From Candidatus Cryptoclostridium obscurum (GTDB lineage: Bacteria > Bacillota > Dehalobacteriia > UBA7702): a DNA stretch of 54,654 nucleotides. Numbering within the stretch: the stretch's first letter is position 1; each line of letters opens with the position of its first letter. The notes under the pieces are model-generated. The model saw nothing but the letters and a program-made list of their open reading frames with translations, searched no databases and was not told the origin of the DNA. Made by a program: the position numbers and the translations under genes. The DNA lies in assembly GCA_904420535.1 (NCBI GenBank), contig CAJFVQ010000061.1, positions 1 through 54,654 on the forward strand, given 5' to 3'. Below are positions 42,531 through 51,621 of this stretch, piece after piece.

Positions 42531-44864
42531 ATGAAAACGGTTAGAATTAGAATTTGGGGCATTGTCCAGGGGGTCGGTTTCCGTCCCTTTATCGCGAAAT
42601 TGGCAGACGCTATGGAAATGAAAGGCTCGGTAAAAAACATCGGTGGTTTGGTGGATATCATTATTACCGATACGGAAACGCGGATCCACAACTTTATTGA
42701 CGCGATCCGTCGGGAAAAACCTACACCTTCAGAAATCGTTCATATCAAAGTGGATGATATGCCCGATCAGAGTTTTCATGGTTTTTCCATTATTGACAGC
42801 GATGAAGGCGGCGACGATGCGGCAATGATCCCTGCCGATCTAGCCATCTGCCCGGATTGCTTGGCGGATCTGTATGATACGTCCAACCCTCGGTACCGTC
42901 ATCCTTTTATCAGCTGTATGGCCTGTGGTCCCCGTTATACGATTATTGACCGAATTCCTTACGACCGTTGTAACACTGCCATGGATGATTTCCCCATGTG
43001 CGATTTTTGCAAAGGCGAATATACAGATCGCCGTGACCGCCGCTATCACGCGCAAACGATCTCTTGTCATCATTGTGGGCCGGAGTTATTGCTTTACGGT
43101 TCGGATTTGCGGGGAGATGGTGCAGTACGGGAAGCGGCAAAGTTATTAAATCAAGGGAAAGTAATTGCCTTGAAAGGCGTAGGGGGATATAATTTTGTGG
43201 CGACTCCTTTTGACGGAGAGACGGTGCAAAACCTTCGCAAACTGAAGGGACGGGAAGAAAAACCCTTTGCCGTCATGTTTCGTTCCATCGAGGAAGTGGA
43301 ACGATACTGTAAAACCACTCCCGAAGCCAAAGCGCTTTTGAACAGTAGTGCCCGTCCTATTGTTCTTTTGGAAACACAGGGAACTCCTTTTGCAGAGGAG
43401 ACCAATAAAACCAGTCGTTATACTGGCTGTTTCCTTCCCAGTATGGGATTGCATTATTTGTTGCTGGACCAGTGCGGGCCATTGATTGTTACCAGTGCGA
43501 ACCTTTCCGATATGCCAATGATTTGCAAAGACGATGAAATGTTCGCATTATATGAAGAAAAAAAATCGTTGTTGGACGCTGTGTTTTATCATGAACGCGA
43601 TATTCGCTTGCGCGTTGATGATTCTGTGGTCAGAGTGATCGACGGTCAACCGCAAATGATTCGCCGTTCCAAGGGCTACGCTCCAGTGCCGTTATATCTT
43701 CAAAGTCATACGCAGATCCCCAAGGAATATCAAATTTTGGCCCTGGGCGGTCAGCTAAAATCTGCCTTTGCCGTGACCAAAGGGAATTTTGCTTATATCA
43801 GTCAGTATTTCGGAGATCTGGATGCTGATGATATTCGCAAGATTTATGGCGAAAATGTTGACCGCATGACGGATTTATTCCGTATCAAACCGAATTTAAT
43901 CGTCTCGGACATGCATCCGCTCTATTACACCCACGATTTTGGGGAAGCCTATTCTCAAAACCATGGGATCCCTATTTTGCATATTCAGCACCATCATGCC
44001 CATGTGGCTTCGGTCATGGCGGAACATGATCTTGACGATGCCGTGATCGGCGTCAGCTTCGACGGTACCGGATATGGCGAGGACGGCTGCATTTGGGGCG
44101 GAGAATTTCTTTTATGCAAACGTTGGAAATATGTGCGCATGGGACATCTCCAATATGTCCCGATGATCGGCGGAGACCATTCTATGAAAGAAGGTTGGAA
44201 GTCCGCTATGTGCTATATGGCAGCCATAGGCGGGGAAGCGGAAACATTGCCTTTGGCCCGGGATGATCGTTATGCTATGGTGAAAGCAGCCATCCATCAT
44301 CAGATCAATACTATCTATAATTCCAGTATGGGAAGACTTTTCGACGCCATCGCCGCAGCCTGCGGCATCCATGATGAAAATCGTTACGAAGGGGAATGCG
44401 CTATTATGCTGGAAAACGCCGCAGCCCGCTGTGAAGCACAAAAGGAAGAAGCGTTTCCAATGACATTTTTATTTTGGCAGGAAGAGGGGGTTTACAAGAT
44501 CTCTGCTGCCACGATCTTCCAGGCCATTGCCAAAGGCGTGAAAGAGGGGGCATCTCCCGAATCCATGGCGCTGGGATTTCACAATGCAGTGGCGGGGATG
44601 ATTTTGGCTGTTTGTAAAAAGATAAAAGATGATACCGGTGTCAAAAACGTTGCATTGACAGGCGGTGTATTTCAGAATAAAATCTTAATGGAAAGAACTC
44701 TCAGCTTTCTTCGGAAAGAAGGCTTCGAGGTTTACTATAATATATCCGTAGGCCCTAACGACGGGGGAATTTCTCTTGGTCAGGCCTATTTAGGAATGGA
44801 ATATTTGAAAGAGAGGGATTCGTATGTGCGTGGCAATGCCCGGGAAAATCCTGGAGATCAATGA
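42531..44864 (+). CDS. hypF: Carbamoyltransferase HypF
   Basis: Activates carbamoyl phosphate and transfers the carbamoyl group to HypE, the first step of cyanide ligand synthesis. It has 777 residues. An acylphosphatase domain is at about 1-90 (WGIVQGVGFRPFIAKLA), then a zinc-finger region with repeated CxxC (ICPDCLADL; CMACGPRYT; CDFCKGEYTDRRDRRYHAQTISCHHCGP), a YrdC-like domain (about 190-380; LKGVGGYNFVATPFD, KGREEKPFAVMF), and a Kae1-like carbamoyltransferase domain (HIQHHHAHVASVMAEH, GVSFDGTGYGEDGCIWGGEF, ALTGGVFQNKILME). It is coupled to hypC by a 41-base overlap. Confidence 0.97.
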   Translation: MKTVRIRIWGIVQGVGFRPFIAKLADAMEMKGSVKNIGGLVDIIITDTETRIHNFIDAIRREKPTPSEIVHIKVDDMPDQSFHGFSIIDSDEGGDDAAMIPADLAICPDCLADLYDTSNPRYRHPFISCMACGPRYTIIDRIPYDRCNTAMDDFPMCDFCKGEYTDRRDRRYHAQTISCHHCGPELLLYGSDLRGDGAVREAAKLLNQGKVIALKGVGGYNFVATPFDGETVQNLRKLKGREEKPFAVMFRSIEEVERYCKTTPEAKALLNSSARPIVLLETQGTPFAEETNKTSRYTGCFLPSMGLHYLLLDQCGPLIVTSANLSDMPMICKDDEMFALYEEKKSLLDAVFYHERDIRLRVDDSVVRVIDGQPQMIRRSKGYAPVPLYLQSHTQIPKEYQILALGGQLKSAFAVTKGNFAYISQYFGDLDADDIRKIYGENVDRMTDLFRIKPNLIVSDMHPLYYTHDFGEAYSQNHGIPILHIQHHHAHVASVMAEHDLDDAVIGVSFDGTGYGEDGCIWGGEFLLCKRWKYVRMGHLQYVPMIGGDHSMKEGWKSAMCYMAAIGGEAETLPLARDDRYAMVKAAIHHQINTIYNSSMGRLFDAIAAACGIHDENRYEGECAIMLENAAARCEAQKEEAFPMTFLFWQEEGVYKISAATIFQAIAKGVKEGASPESMALGFHNAVAGMILAVCKKIKDDTGVKNVALTGGVFQNKILMERTLSFLRKEGFEVYYNISVGPNDGGISLGQAYLGMEYLKERDSYVRGNARENPGDQ

Positions 44865-45039
44865 TCATAAAGCAAAGGTTAGTTTTAACGGTATGGAAAT
44901 GAATGCCGATGTGAGAATGGTAGACGCAAAAGTCGGCGATTATGTTTTGGTGCATGCCGGCTGTGCCATTGAGGTATTGAGCCAAAGCCGTGCCGAAGAA
45001 ATGCTGGAGATTTTTAAAGAATTGGAAGAATTGCAATGA
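44824..45039 (+). CDS. hypC: Hydrogenase maturation chaperone HypC
   Basis: A small chaperone of 71 residues that, with HypD, assembles Fe(CN)2CO and hands it to the large subunit. The essential N-terminal Cys2 motif MCVAMPGKILEI is intact. It starts 41 bases inside the hypF end and overlaps hypD by 4 bases, so hypF-C-D are translationally linked. Confidence 0.96.
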   Translation: MCVAMPGKILEINDHKAKVSFNGMEMNADVRMVDAKVGDYVLVHAGCAIEVLSQSRAEEMLEIFKELEELQ

Positions 45040-46079
45040 ATACGGAACAGATCATCGCTTATTTGAAAAACTATAACGGACCGGAAATAAAACTAATGGA
45101 GGTCTGTGGCACCCATACGGCCAGTATTTTTAAAAACGGCATTCGCAGTTTGATTTCTCCAAAGATTAAATTGATTTCTGGTCCGGGTTGTCCTGTCTGC
45201 GTGACACCTACGGCCTATATTGATCGTTGCATCGAATACGCAAAAAAAGACGGTCATGTATTGATGACCTTCGGCGACATGATCAAAGTTCCCGGAAGTC
45301 AGGGAAGCTTGAGTACCGCCAAAGGCGACGGGGCCAAAGTGGAAATGATGTTTTCTCCTGTGGAGGTGGTAGATCGCGCCGAAGCGGATCCTCATACAAC
45401 TTACGTCATTGCCGCGGTGGGCTTTGAAACGACAATTCCTACTTATGCGGTGGCTATGGAAGAAGCATTGAACCGCAATATTCAAAATATAAAATTTTTA
45501 ACTGCCTTAAAAACGACATTGCCAGCGATTCAATGGATCTGCGAAAACGAATCAGGCATTGATGGTTTCATTTGTCCTGGTCATGTCAGCGTTATCACCG
45601 GAAGTAAAGTTTACGAACCTTTGGCGAAACGTTTCCACAAGCCCTTTGTGGTGGCGGGATTTGAAGGAGAACATCTTCTGGCAGTGATTTATGATTTGCT
45701 TCGTCAGCATGAAGAGGGACGGGCGGAAGTGAAAAATCTCTACCAGAATGCTGTAAAAACCGATGGCAATGAGAAGGCTTTGCATTTGATGGAACGATTT
45801 TTTGCCCCGGGAAACGCCATGTGGCGGGGGCTTGGCATCATTCCCGATTCCGGTATGTACATAAAAGATGAATTTCGTGCCATGGATGGCGGCAGTTTCG
45901 GCCTCGATCAAGACGCGGAATTAGCGCCGGCTTGCAGTTGTCCTGATGTGATCGTGGGGCGGATCAACCCTAACGAATGTCCAATGTTTGGTACGGTCTG
46001 TACGCCGACAGAGCCTTATGGTCCGTGTATGGTCTCTGCCGAAGGCGCCTGCGGTATTTGGTATCGCAATACGATATAA
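45036..46079 (+). CDS. hypD: Hydrogenase maturation protein HypD
   Basis: An iron-sulfur protein of 347 residues that holds the iron while CN and CO ligands are attached. Conserved motifs: MEVCGTHTASIFKNGIR, GPGCPVCVTP, VGFETTIPTYA, and FICPGHVSVI. The C-terminal [4Fe-4S] cysteines are in CSCPDVIVGRINPNECPMFGTVCTPTEPYGPC. The ATGA overlap with hypC indicates coupling. Confidence 0.97.
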   Translation: MNTEQIIAYLKNYNGPEIKLMEVCGTHTASIFKNGIRSLISPKIKLISGPGCPVCVTPTAYIDRCIEYAKKDGHVLMTFGDMIKVPGSQGSLSTAKGDGAKVEMMFSPVEVVDRAEADPHTTYVIAAVGFETTIPTYAVAMEEALNRNIQNIKFLTALKTTLPAIQWICENESGIDGFICPGHVSVITGSKVYEPLAKRFHKPFVVAGFEGEHLLAVIYDLLRQHEEGRAEVKNLYQNAVKTDGNEKALHLMERFFAPGNAMWRGLGIIPDSGMYIKDEFRAMDGGSFGLDQDAELAPACSCPDVIVGRINPNECPMFGTVCTPTEPYGPCMVSAEGACGIWYRNTI

Positions 46080-46090
46080 AGAGGTATGAA

Positions 46091-47071
46091 ATGAAAATAA
46101 CAATGGCTCATGGCAGCGGGGGAAAATCCTCTGCGGAATTGATGAAATCAGTATTTGGAAAATATTTTAGTAACGATGTGTTGGATCAAATGGAAGATGC
46201 CGCAGTGCTGGATATTGCAGGGCGCATTGCCTTCAGCACGGATTCTTTTGTGGTAACGCCTATTACATTCAAAGGCGGCGATATTGGGAAACTCGCCGTT
46301 TGTGGCACTGTCAATGACTTATTGATGATGGGGGCGGAGCCTTTGTATCTTACTTCCGCTTATATTTTAGAAGAAGGGCTGGAAATTGATCGGCTTGACG
46401 CGATTGCCGCCTCTATGGCTGATACTGCAGCTTCCGCCGGAGTGAAGATTGTGGCTGGCGATACCAAAGTTGTAGAGGGCAACGGTGGGCTTATGATCAA
46501 TACGACCGGTATCGGTCTAATTCCAGAGGGACGCAATATTAGCGCTGCCAATTTAAAAAAAGGCGACGCCATTCTTGTCTCCGGATATTTGGGAGATCAT
46601 CATGCCTGCATTCTCAGTGCGCGTATGAACTTAACAAACCATATTCAAAGCGATTGCGCAGTCTTAAAACCCATTGTGGACGCACTGTTTTCTCATGACA
46701 TTCGTGTCAAAGCCATGCGGGATGTTACTCGCGGCGGTCTCGGTACTATGTTGAACGAATTGGCTAATACTTCTCAATGCAGTATTGAGATTGAAGAAGA
46801 ACGTCTTCCCGTACGCGATGAGGTGCGTGGTTTCTGTGATGTCCTGGGACTGGATCCTCTTTATATGGGGAACGAAGGGAAAATGCTGGCTGTAGTAGAT
46901 GGCGCTGACGCTGAAAAAGCTTTGGAAACCATGAGAGGAACAGACCTTGGAAAGGACGCCGTGATCCTCGGGTATGTTCAAGAGGGAAAAGGTGTTACCA
47001 TGCGGACAAGACTCGGCGGGAAACGCGTGGTAGATATGCTTTATGGAGAGGGACTCCCTCGTATTTGTTGA
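46091..47071 (+). CDS. hypE: Carbamoyl dehydratase HypE
   Basis: Dehydrates the carbamoyl group carried on its C-terminal cysteine to a thiocyanate, the source of the CN ligands. It has 326 residues with a PurM-like ATP-binding fold: AHGSGGKSSAELM, DSFVVTPITFKGGDIGKLAVCGTVNDLLMMGAEPLYL, AGDTKVVEG, and VTRGGLGTMLNELA. The final PRIC supplies the catalytic C-terminal Cys. The ATG at 46091 (11 bases after the hypD stop) has GAGGTATGAA before it; upstream in-frame codons lie within hypD. Confidence 0.96.
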   Translation: MKITMAHGSGGKSSAELMKSVFGKYFSNDVLDQMEDAAVLDIAGRIAFSTDSFVVTPITFKGGDIGKLAVCGTVNDLLMMGAEPLYLTSAYILEEGLEIDRLDAIAASMADTAASAGVKIVAGDTKVVEGNGGLMINTTGIGLIPEGRNISAANLKKGDAILVSGYLGDHHACILSARMNLTNHIQSDCAVLKPIVDALFSHDIRVKAMRDVTRGGLGTMLNELANTSQCSIEIEEERLPVRDEVRGFCDVLGLDPLYMGNEGKMLAVVDGADAEKALETMRGTDLGKDAVILGYVQEGKGVTMRTRLGGKRVVDMLYGEGLPRIC

Positions 47072-47099
47072 GAGATGATTCTTAAAATAGGTGATTGCA

Positions 47100-47993
47100 A
47101 TGGAAAAGAAAATGTTGTTTCTATTTAATCCCAAGGCTGGGCGCAGTGAGATCAAAAATAGTCTGGCAGATATTTTAAATATCTTTACCAAAGGGAATTA
47201 TGAAGTTTTGGTGCATCCGAGTCAATCTCGGCAAGATATTGAAGAAACCATTGTGCGAAAAGGCGCTGATTTTGACCTCGTAGTAACTTGTGGTGGTGAC
47301 GGCAGTTTAAACGAGGCAATCAATGGTTTGATGCGTTTGGGGAATCAAGCTCCCGAACTGGGGTATATTCCTACGGGCACCGTGAATGATTTCGCTGCCA
47401 GTCATCGAATTTCCAAAAATATGTTGGTGGCGGCAAGGGATATTGTCAGTGGTAGTGTGGTGGAAACGGATATTGGTTGCTTTAACGGCCGTTATTTTTC
47501 TTATGTGGCCGCTTTTGGCGCTTTTACCGATGTATCCTATGAAACACCGCAAGTAGCAAAAAACCGTTTTGGAAAAAATGCTTATATCTTAGAAGGTATT
47601 AAGCGAATTCCCCTTTTGAGTTCTTATCATGTTGTGGCGGAAACCGATGATGATGAAGTTATAGAGGATGATGTAATTTTCGGTATGATCAGCAACGCGA
47701 TTTCTGTAGGAGGCTTTAAATTAGCCCGCAGTTATGACGTTACCATGGATGACGGATTTTTCGAAGTTGTCTTTGTGAAAAAAGCGTTGATCGACTTTTT
47801 TAACGCTTCTGTTATGTTAAATGCTTTACTGCATCCCAATTCAGATAATGTATACACATTGCGAGCCAAAAAGATCCATGTTCGCTGTGAGGATGGCCTT
47901 TCCTGGACATTAGACGGCGAAGACGGCGGCAGCTGTACCGAAGCGACCATAGAAAATATCAAGCGTAGTATACGGATTCGCGTGCCTTCCTAA
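47100..47993 (+). CDS. Diacylglycerol kinase/YegS-family lipid kinase
   Basis: A 297-residue lipid kinase of the DAGK_cat/NAD-kinase-like fold. ATP-site motifs are LFNPKAGR, VVTCGGDGSLNEAINGLM and GYIPTGTVNDFAASH; the C-terminal domain has DGGSCTEATIENIKRSIRIRV. Substrate could be diacylglycerol, sphingosine-like bases or another lipid alcohol. It begins 28 bases after hypE, so it may ride on the hyp transcript, though no functional link is evident. A terminator follows. Confidence 0.9.
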   Translation: MEKKMLFLFNPKAGRSEIKNSLADILNIFTKGNYEVLVHPSQSRQDIEETIVRKGADFDLVVTCGGDGSLNEAINGLMRLGNQAPELGYIPTGTVNDFAASHRISKNMLVAARDIVSGSVVETDIGCFNGRYFSYVAAFGAFTDVSYETPQVAKNRFGKNAYILEGIKRIPLLSSYHVVAETDDDEVIEDDVIFGMISNAISVGGFKLARSYDVTMDDGFFEVVFVKKALIDFFNASVMLNALLHPNSDNVYTLRAKKIHVRCEDGLSWTLDGEDGGSCTEATIENIKRSIRIRVPS

Positions 47994-48025
47994 TTGTTCC
48001 CTCGGATTCCTAATTGGATATCGTC

Positions 48026-48054
48026 AAAAAGAGCGTGTTTTACGCTCTTTTTTT
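48026..48054 (+). terminator. Terminator after the lipid kinase gene
   Basis: AAAAAGAGCGT pairs with ACGCTCTTTTT (48042-48052) around GTTTT-type loop, with a run of seven T. It separates the hyp/kinase transcript from spoVA. Confidence 0.9.
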
Positions 48055-48082
48055 GTATAACGGCAATTTCTACGGGTAAACT
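48055..48082 (+). promoter_or_regulatory. Forespore-type promoter of spoVA
   Basis: GTATA (48055-48059), 14 bases, GGGTAAACT (48074-48082), close to the sigma-F/sigma-G pattern GYATA-N15-GGNNANANT. Begins immediately after the upstream terminator. spoVA is sigma-G dependent in Bacillus. Confidence 0.45.
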
Positions 48083-48100
48083 ATGATGGGAGGTTCAATT

Positions 48101-48610
48101 ATGAATCAAAAGAAAAAAAATGATACTTTAAAACGATCCATGGAAGAGGCCATGGAAAAGGCAAAAGAAGCGGAATATCAATCTTTGGCCGATGGTTTGA
48201 AACCGAAAACACCTTATCTCAGGAACATGCTTTGGGCTTTTTTAACTGGTGGGTTCATTTGCGTGATTGGCCAGGCGATTTTGGAAATTTTGTTGGCTGC
48301 TGGGATGATAAAGCAGGAAGCAATCACTGTCACTTTAGTAATTATCATTTTCTTTGGATCTCTTTTGACGGGACTTGGCGTTTATGACAAAATTGGGAAG
48401 CATGCTGGTGCGGGATCGATTGTACCCATTAGCGGTTTTGCAAACTCTGTGGTTTCTCCTGCCATGGAATGGCGGCAAGAGGGATTCATTGGTGGTTTGG
48501 CAGCCAAAATGTTTACATTGGCCGGGCCTGTGATTGTTTATGGTATTTGCGGTTCTATTGTATTGGGGCTAATAAAGTATCTTTGGCTCCATATAACAGG
48601 AGGTCTCTAA
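48101..48610 (+). CDS. spoVAC: SpoVAC, dipicolinate channel component
   Basis: An integral membrane protein of the forespore inner membrane that moves Ca-dipicolinic acid into the spore and releases it at germination. It has 169 residues. A charged N-terminus (KKKNDTLKRSMEEAMEKAKEAEYQ) precedes about five helices with the family signature YLRNMLWAFLTGGFICVIGQ and SGFANSVVSPAMEWRQEGFIGGLAAKMFTLAGPVIVYG. The ATG at 48101 follows GGGAGG; an in-frame ATG six codons earlier falls in the promoter -10. It overlaps spoVAD by one base. Confidence 0.95.
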   Translation: MNQKKKNDTLKRSMEEAMEKAKEAEYQSLADGLKPKTPYLRNMLWAFLTGGFICVIGQAILEILLAAGMIKQEAITVTLVIIIFFGSLLTGLGVYDKIGKHAGAGSIVPISGFANSVVSPAMEWRQEGFIGGLAAKMFTLAGPVIVYGICGSIVLGLIKYLWLHITGGL

Positions 48611-49635
48611 TGAATCAAAAAACAGAAGTGCTTTCACTCAGTCGCCCCGTTTATATTGTGGGCGGGGCCGCTATTGTAGGGCCAAAAGAAAAAAAAGGCC
48701 CTTTAGGTGATGATTTCGACAAAGCTTTGGAACATCTTGGTCCGGCAAAAGACAGTTGGGAGAATTCCGAGATTGAAATGACTGTGGAAGCTGTAACGAC
48801 AGCTTTAAATAAGGCCAAAATTTCTGCTGAAGATTTGGATCTCTTTTGTGGCGGTGACTTATTAAACCAGATTTGTGCGGCCAATTTCACTGCCAGAAAA
48901 TTAAAGACTCCTTTTTTAGGACTCTATAATGCCTGTGCCACTATGGCAGAGGGTTTATTGGTATGCGCTGCCATGATTGGTTCAGGGCTTTTTCAACGGG
49001 GGGCGGTATCTGCTTCCAGTCATAATGCCACATCGGAGCGTCAATACCGATTCCCCACAGAATTGGGGGTTCAGCGTCCTATGACTGCTCAATGGACAGT
49101 GACCGGAGCAGGCGCCATGGTACTGGACGTTGAATCGAAAGAGAACTGTCCCTACATCAGCGGTGGTGTCATCGGTCGTGTGGTGGACCTTGGAGTCAAG
49201 GATCCCAACGCTATGGGAGCAGCCATGGCCCCCGCCGCCTTCGACACTATACAGCGTTATTTTACCTATAATGGTGCTTATCAGCCGGATGATTTTGATT
49301 TAATTCTAACGGGGGATCTTGGTTCCCATGGGCACAGTATTTTGTTGGAGCTTTGCAAACGGGAAGGAATCGCTACTGGCCCCCAATTTCAAGACAGTGG
49401 TATGTGGATTTACAGCAATAAACAAGACGTCCATGCCGGCGGCAGTGGTGCGGGATGCAGTGCTTCTGTTTGGTCTACCCATTTGCTTCATGAGGTACGA
49501 AAGGGGAAATACAAAAGGATTCTTTTGGTCGGGACTGGAGCATTGTTAAGTCCCATCACCATTCAGCAAGGCAATTCCATTCCATCCATTGCCCATGCTG
49601 TCGTCGTAGAGACAGGGGAGGTGAAACCATGCTGA
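48610..49635 (+). CDS. spoVAD: SpoVAD, dipicolinate-binding protein
   Basis: A thiolase-fold protein at the spore inner membrane that binds dipicolinic acid for the SpoVA channel. It has 341 residues. Recognisable blocks are PVYIVGGAAIVGPKEKKGPLGDDFD, DLFCGGDLLNQICAANFTAR, LYNACATMAEGLLVCA, SSHNATSERQYRFPTELGVQRP and GGSGAGCSASVWSTHLL. The ATG overlaps the spoVAC stop (TAATG) with GGAGG upstream; an earlier in-frame extension runs inside spoVAC. Confidence 0.96.
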   Translation: MNQKTEVLSLSRPVYIVGGAAIVGPKEKKGPLGDDFDKALEHLGPAKDSWENSEIEMTVEAVTTALNKAKISAEDLDLFCGGDLLNQICAANFTARKLKTPFLGLYNACATMAEGLLVCAAMIGSGLFQRGAVSASSHNATSERQYRFPTELGVQRPMTAQWTVTGAGAMVLDVESKENCPYISGGVIGRVVDLGVKDPNAMGAAMAPAAFDTIQRYFTYNGAYQPDDFDLILTGDLGSHGHSILLELCKREGIATGPQFQDSGMWIYSNKQDVHAGGSGAGCSASVWSTHLLHEVRKGKYKRILLVGTGALLSPITIQQGNSIPSIAHAVVVETGEVKPC

Positions 49636-49991
49636 TGCATTTTGTTTGGGCATTTTTAATTGGCGGCCTCATTTGTGTGATTGCTCAAATCGCTATGGAT
49701 ACAACGCCCTTTTTTGTCAGTTCTTCCCATGTTTTGGTAGTAGTGATTCTTTTTGGGGAATTGTTGAGCTTTTTGGGGCTTTATCAACCTTTAGCGGATT
49801 TTGCAGGTATGGGAGCTTCCGTACCCTTATGTGGTTTCGGCCACACTTTAGTTCAGGGGGTTGAAACTGCATTCCGGGAAAAAGGACTCCTAGGTATCTT
49901 AACAGGGGGCTTTACTGCCGGTGCGGCAGGACTTGCCGCCGCGGTATTATTCGGTTATTTGGTGGCCTTGATATTCAGACCGAAAGGTTAA
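49629..49991 (+). CDS. spoVAE: SpoVAE (SpoVAEb-type), dipicolinate channel component
   Basis: A small membrane protein of 120 residues with about four helices, paralogous to SpoVAC: MHFVWAFLIGGLICVIAQI and VPLCGFGHTLVQGVETAFREKGLLGILTGGFTAGAAGL. It overlaps spoVAD by 7 bases with GGGGAGG upstream. Together with spoVAC and spoVAD it forms a three-gene core; spoVAA, spoVAB, spoVAEa and spoVAF are not here. Confidence 0.94.
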   Translation: MLMHFVWAFLIGGLICVIAQIAMDTTPFFVSSSHVLVVVILFGELLSFLGLYQPLADFAGMGASVPLCGFGHTLVQGVETAFREKGLLGILTGGFTAGAAGLAAAVLFGYLVALIFRPKG

Positions 49992-50065
49992 AATCCCTAT
50001 GATGAATTGGTCCGAAAATCTTTTAAATTTCCAAAATTGCAGATTAAGGAGAAAAAAGTATAAAG

Positions 50066-50098
50066 AAACCGGTTTCTGATTGCAGTCAGGAACCGGTT
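50066..50098. terminator. Hairpin between spoVAE and the next convergent gene
   Basis: AACCGGTT arms (50067-50074 and 50091-50098) with inner CTGA/TCAG pairing. It serves the convergent ends of spoVAE (plus) and the small membrane protein gene (minus). Confidence 0.7.
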
Positions 50099-50131
50099 AT
50101 ATGATTTTTCATATGATGTTGGTAAGGAAGC

Positions 50132-50503
50132 TTAATTTTTTTCTTCTTTGGTAAAACGACGAATGATCCATCCAATGGTACAACCGATGAGGTTGGCCCC
50201 GGCATAGATGCCGCAATAGATCAATGTATTGCTACCGTAACTCAATAATGCCGCAGGCAAAAATAATACCGCCGTAATGAGAAACAACAGAGGAGGAAAG
50301 GGGTATACTGTGGTGTAATACAGACCGGTGAAGCAAGACGTCAACGAATTAATCAGCATCAGACAGGTCATAGTCAGAAATGCCCCGAAATTTCCGGAAA
50401 CCATCTGTAAAAGTAAGGCGGGTAGATAGAATACGATTGCCGTAATGATAATTGCCTTGAAAAAGGCCCTTTTTTGTTTTTGTGGATCGACGGTTGTTTC
50501 CAT
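50132..50503 (-). CDS. Four-helix membrane protein, unknown
   Basis: A 123-residue protein I do not recognise. A short polar N-terminus (METTVDPQKQKRAF) is followed by four hydrophobic helices (AIIITAIVFYLPALLLQMV; AFLTMTCLMLINSLTSCFTGLYY; LLFLITAVLFLPAALLSYG; LIYCGIYAGANLIGCTIGWII) and a basic/acidic tail (RRFTKEEKN). The ATG has AGGAGGTATC upstream, a strong ribosome site. It is monocistronic and convergent with the spoVA operon. Confidence 0.75.
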   Translation of the reverse strand: METTVDPQKQKRAFFKAIIITAIVFYLPALLLQMVSGNFGAFLTMTCLMLINSLTSCFTGLYYTTVYPFPPLLFLITAVLFLPAALLSYGSNTLIYCGIYAGANLIGCTIGWIIRRFTKEEKN

Positions 50504-50641
50504 GATACCTCCTACTTTGATGGAATTTGATCCAATCGAGTGGAAATTTCCCCAAAGATTACTTTATGAAAATTATAGCATAATGTTATGTTTTTTCAAT
50601 GGAAACCTTCCGAATCGGTTTGATTTTTTTTAAAAAATCGT

Positions 50642-50657
50642 TTATCATAAGTGATAA
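50642..50657. promoter_or_regulatory. Inverted repeat TTATCA-N4-TGATAA upstream of degV
   Basis: Exact 6-bp arms, 50642-50647 and 50652-50657, about 50 bases before the degV start. Could be an operator; AT-rich chance palindromes are also possible. Confidence 0.35.
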
Positions 50658-50709
50658 GACAAAATACGAGATATTGTAAAGGAAATTACAATGTATAGGG
50701 GGATAAATT

Positions 50710-51585
50710 ATGACTTATGTTTTAATTGGCGATTCTACCACTGATTTGGGATATCGCTATATGCGTAAGCATCAGGTGGCCTTTTTGCCATTTAATTATA
50801 CAATTAAAGATCAGGAATTTTTTGACGATATGGGGGAAAACACCGATATTTCTTTGTTTTACCGCAACATGAAGCAAGGGGCCGCCATCCCCATTACCGC
50901 TCAAGTTAATGTCGTTCAATATAAAGAATTTTTTCAGCCTTACCTGCAAGATGAAAAAGACGTCATCTATCTCTGTTTTTCTTCTGGATTGAGCGGTAGT
51001 TTTAATTCAGCTCAGATTGCGGCCAGAGAATTAGAAGCGGAATTCCCTGATCGGAAGATTGCCGTGATTGATTCTCTTGCGGCTTCTATGGGAGAAGGTC
51101 TGCTTTTATGGGACGCTGTTGAGCAGCGGGACCAAGGTGCGGATTTTGAAACCTTGGTGGAACATATTACGAAACGGGTTCAGCAAACCAACCATTGGTT
51201 TACGGTAGATGATTTGAACCATCTTTATCGCGGAGGTCGTGTCTCTAAAACTTCTGCGGTCCTCGGAACGGTCTTGAACATTAAACCTATTTTAAACGTC
51301 GATGAGGAAGGGCACCTAATCCCCAGGGAAAAGGTGCGGGGACGCAAAAAAGCTCTGATCCATTTGGCGGAAAAAGTGGAACAATATATTGTGAACAGTG
51401 AGGAACAGACGATTCTCATCAGTCACGGTGATGCCTTGGAGGACGCTCAATTACTGGCAGAGGAAATCGCTCGCCGTATTAAGGTAAAAGGCTTTTATTT
51501 TTCGCAAATCGGTCCTGTCATTGGTGCCCATTCCGGTCCTGGAACCATTGCCGTTTTCTTTTTTGGAGAATCCCGAAAATTGTAA
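50710..51585 (+). CDS. degV: DegV-family fatty-acid-binding protein
   Basis: A cytosolic two-domain protein of 291 residues that binds fatty acids; FakB proteins of this family present them to FakA for phosphorylation. Signatures: YVLIGDSTTDLGY, IPITAQVNV (T in TSQP-like loop is altered), CFSSGLSGSFNSAQIAA, LYRGGRVSKTSAVLGTVLNIKPIL, and HSGPGTIAVFF. The ATG follows GGGGGAT. No fakA partner is nearby, so a FakB role is inference. Confidence 0.92.
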   Translation: MTYVLIGDSTTDLGYRYMRKHQVAFLPFNYTIKDQEFFDDMGENTDISLFYRNMKQGAAIPITAQVNVVQYKEFFQPYLQDEKDVIYLCFSSGLSGSFNSAQIAARELEAEFPDRKIAVIDSLAASMGEGLLLWDAVEQRDQGADFETLVEHITKRVQQTNHWFTVDDLNHLYRGGRVSKTSAVLGTVLNIKPILNVDEEGHLIPREKVRGRKKALIHLAEKVEQYIVNSEEQTILISHGDALEDAQLLAEEIARRIKVKGFYFSQIGPVIGAHSGPGTIAVFFFGESRKL

Positions 51586-51621
51586 TATGCAGGGTATATT
51601 TTTCCTATAATCGAATATCCT

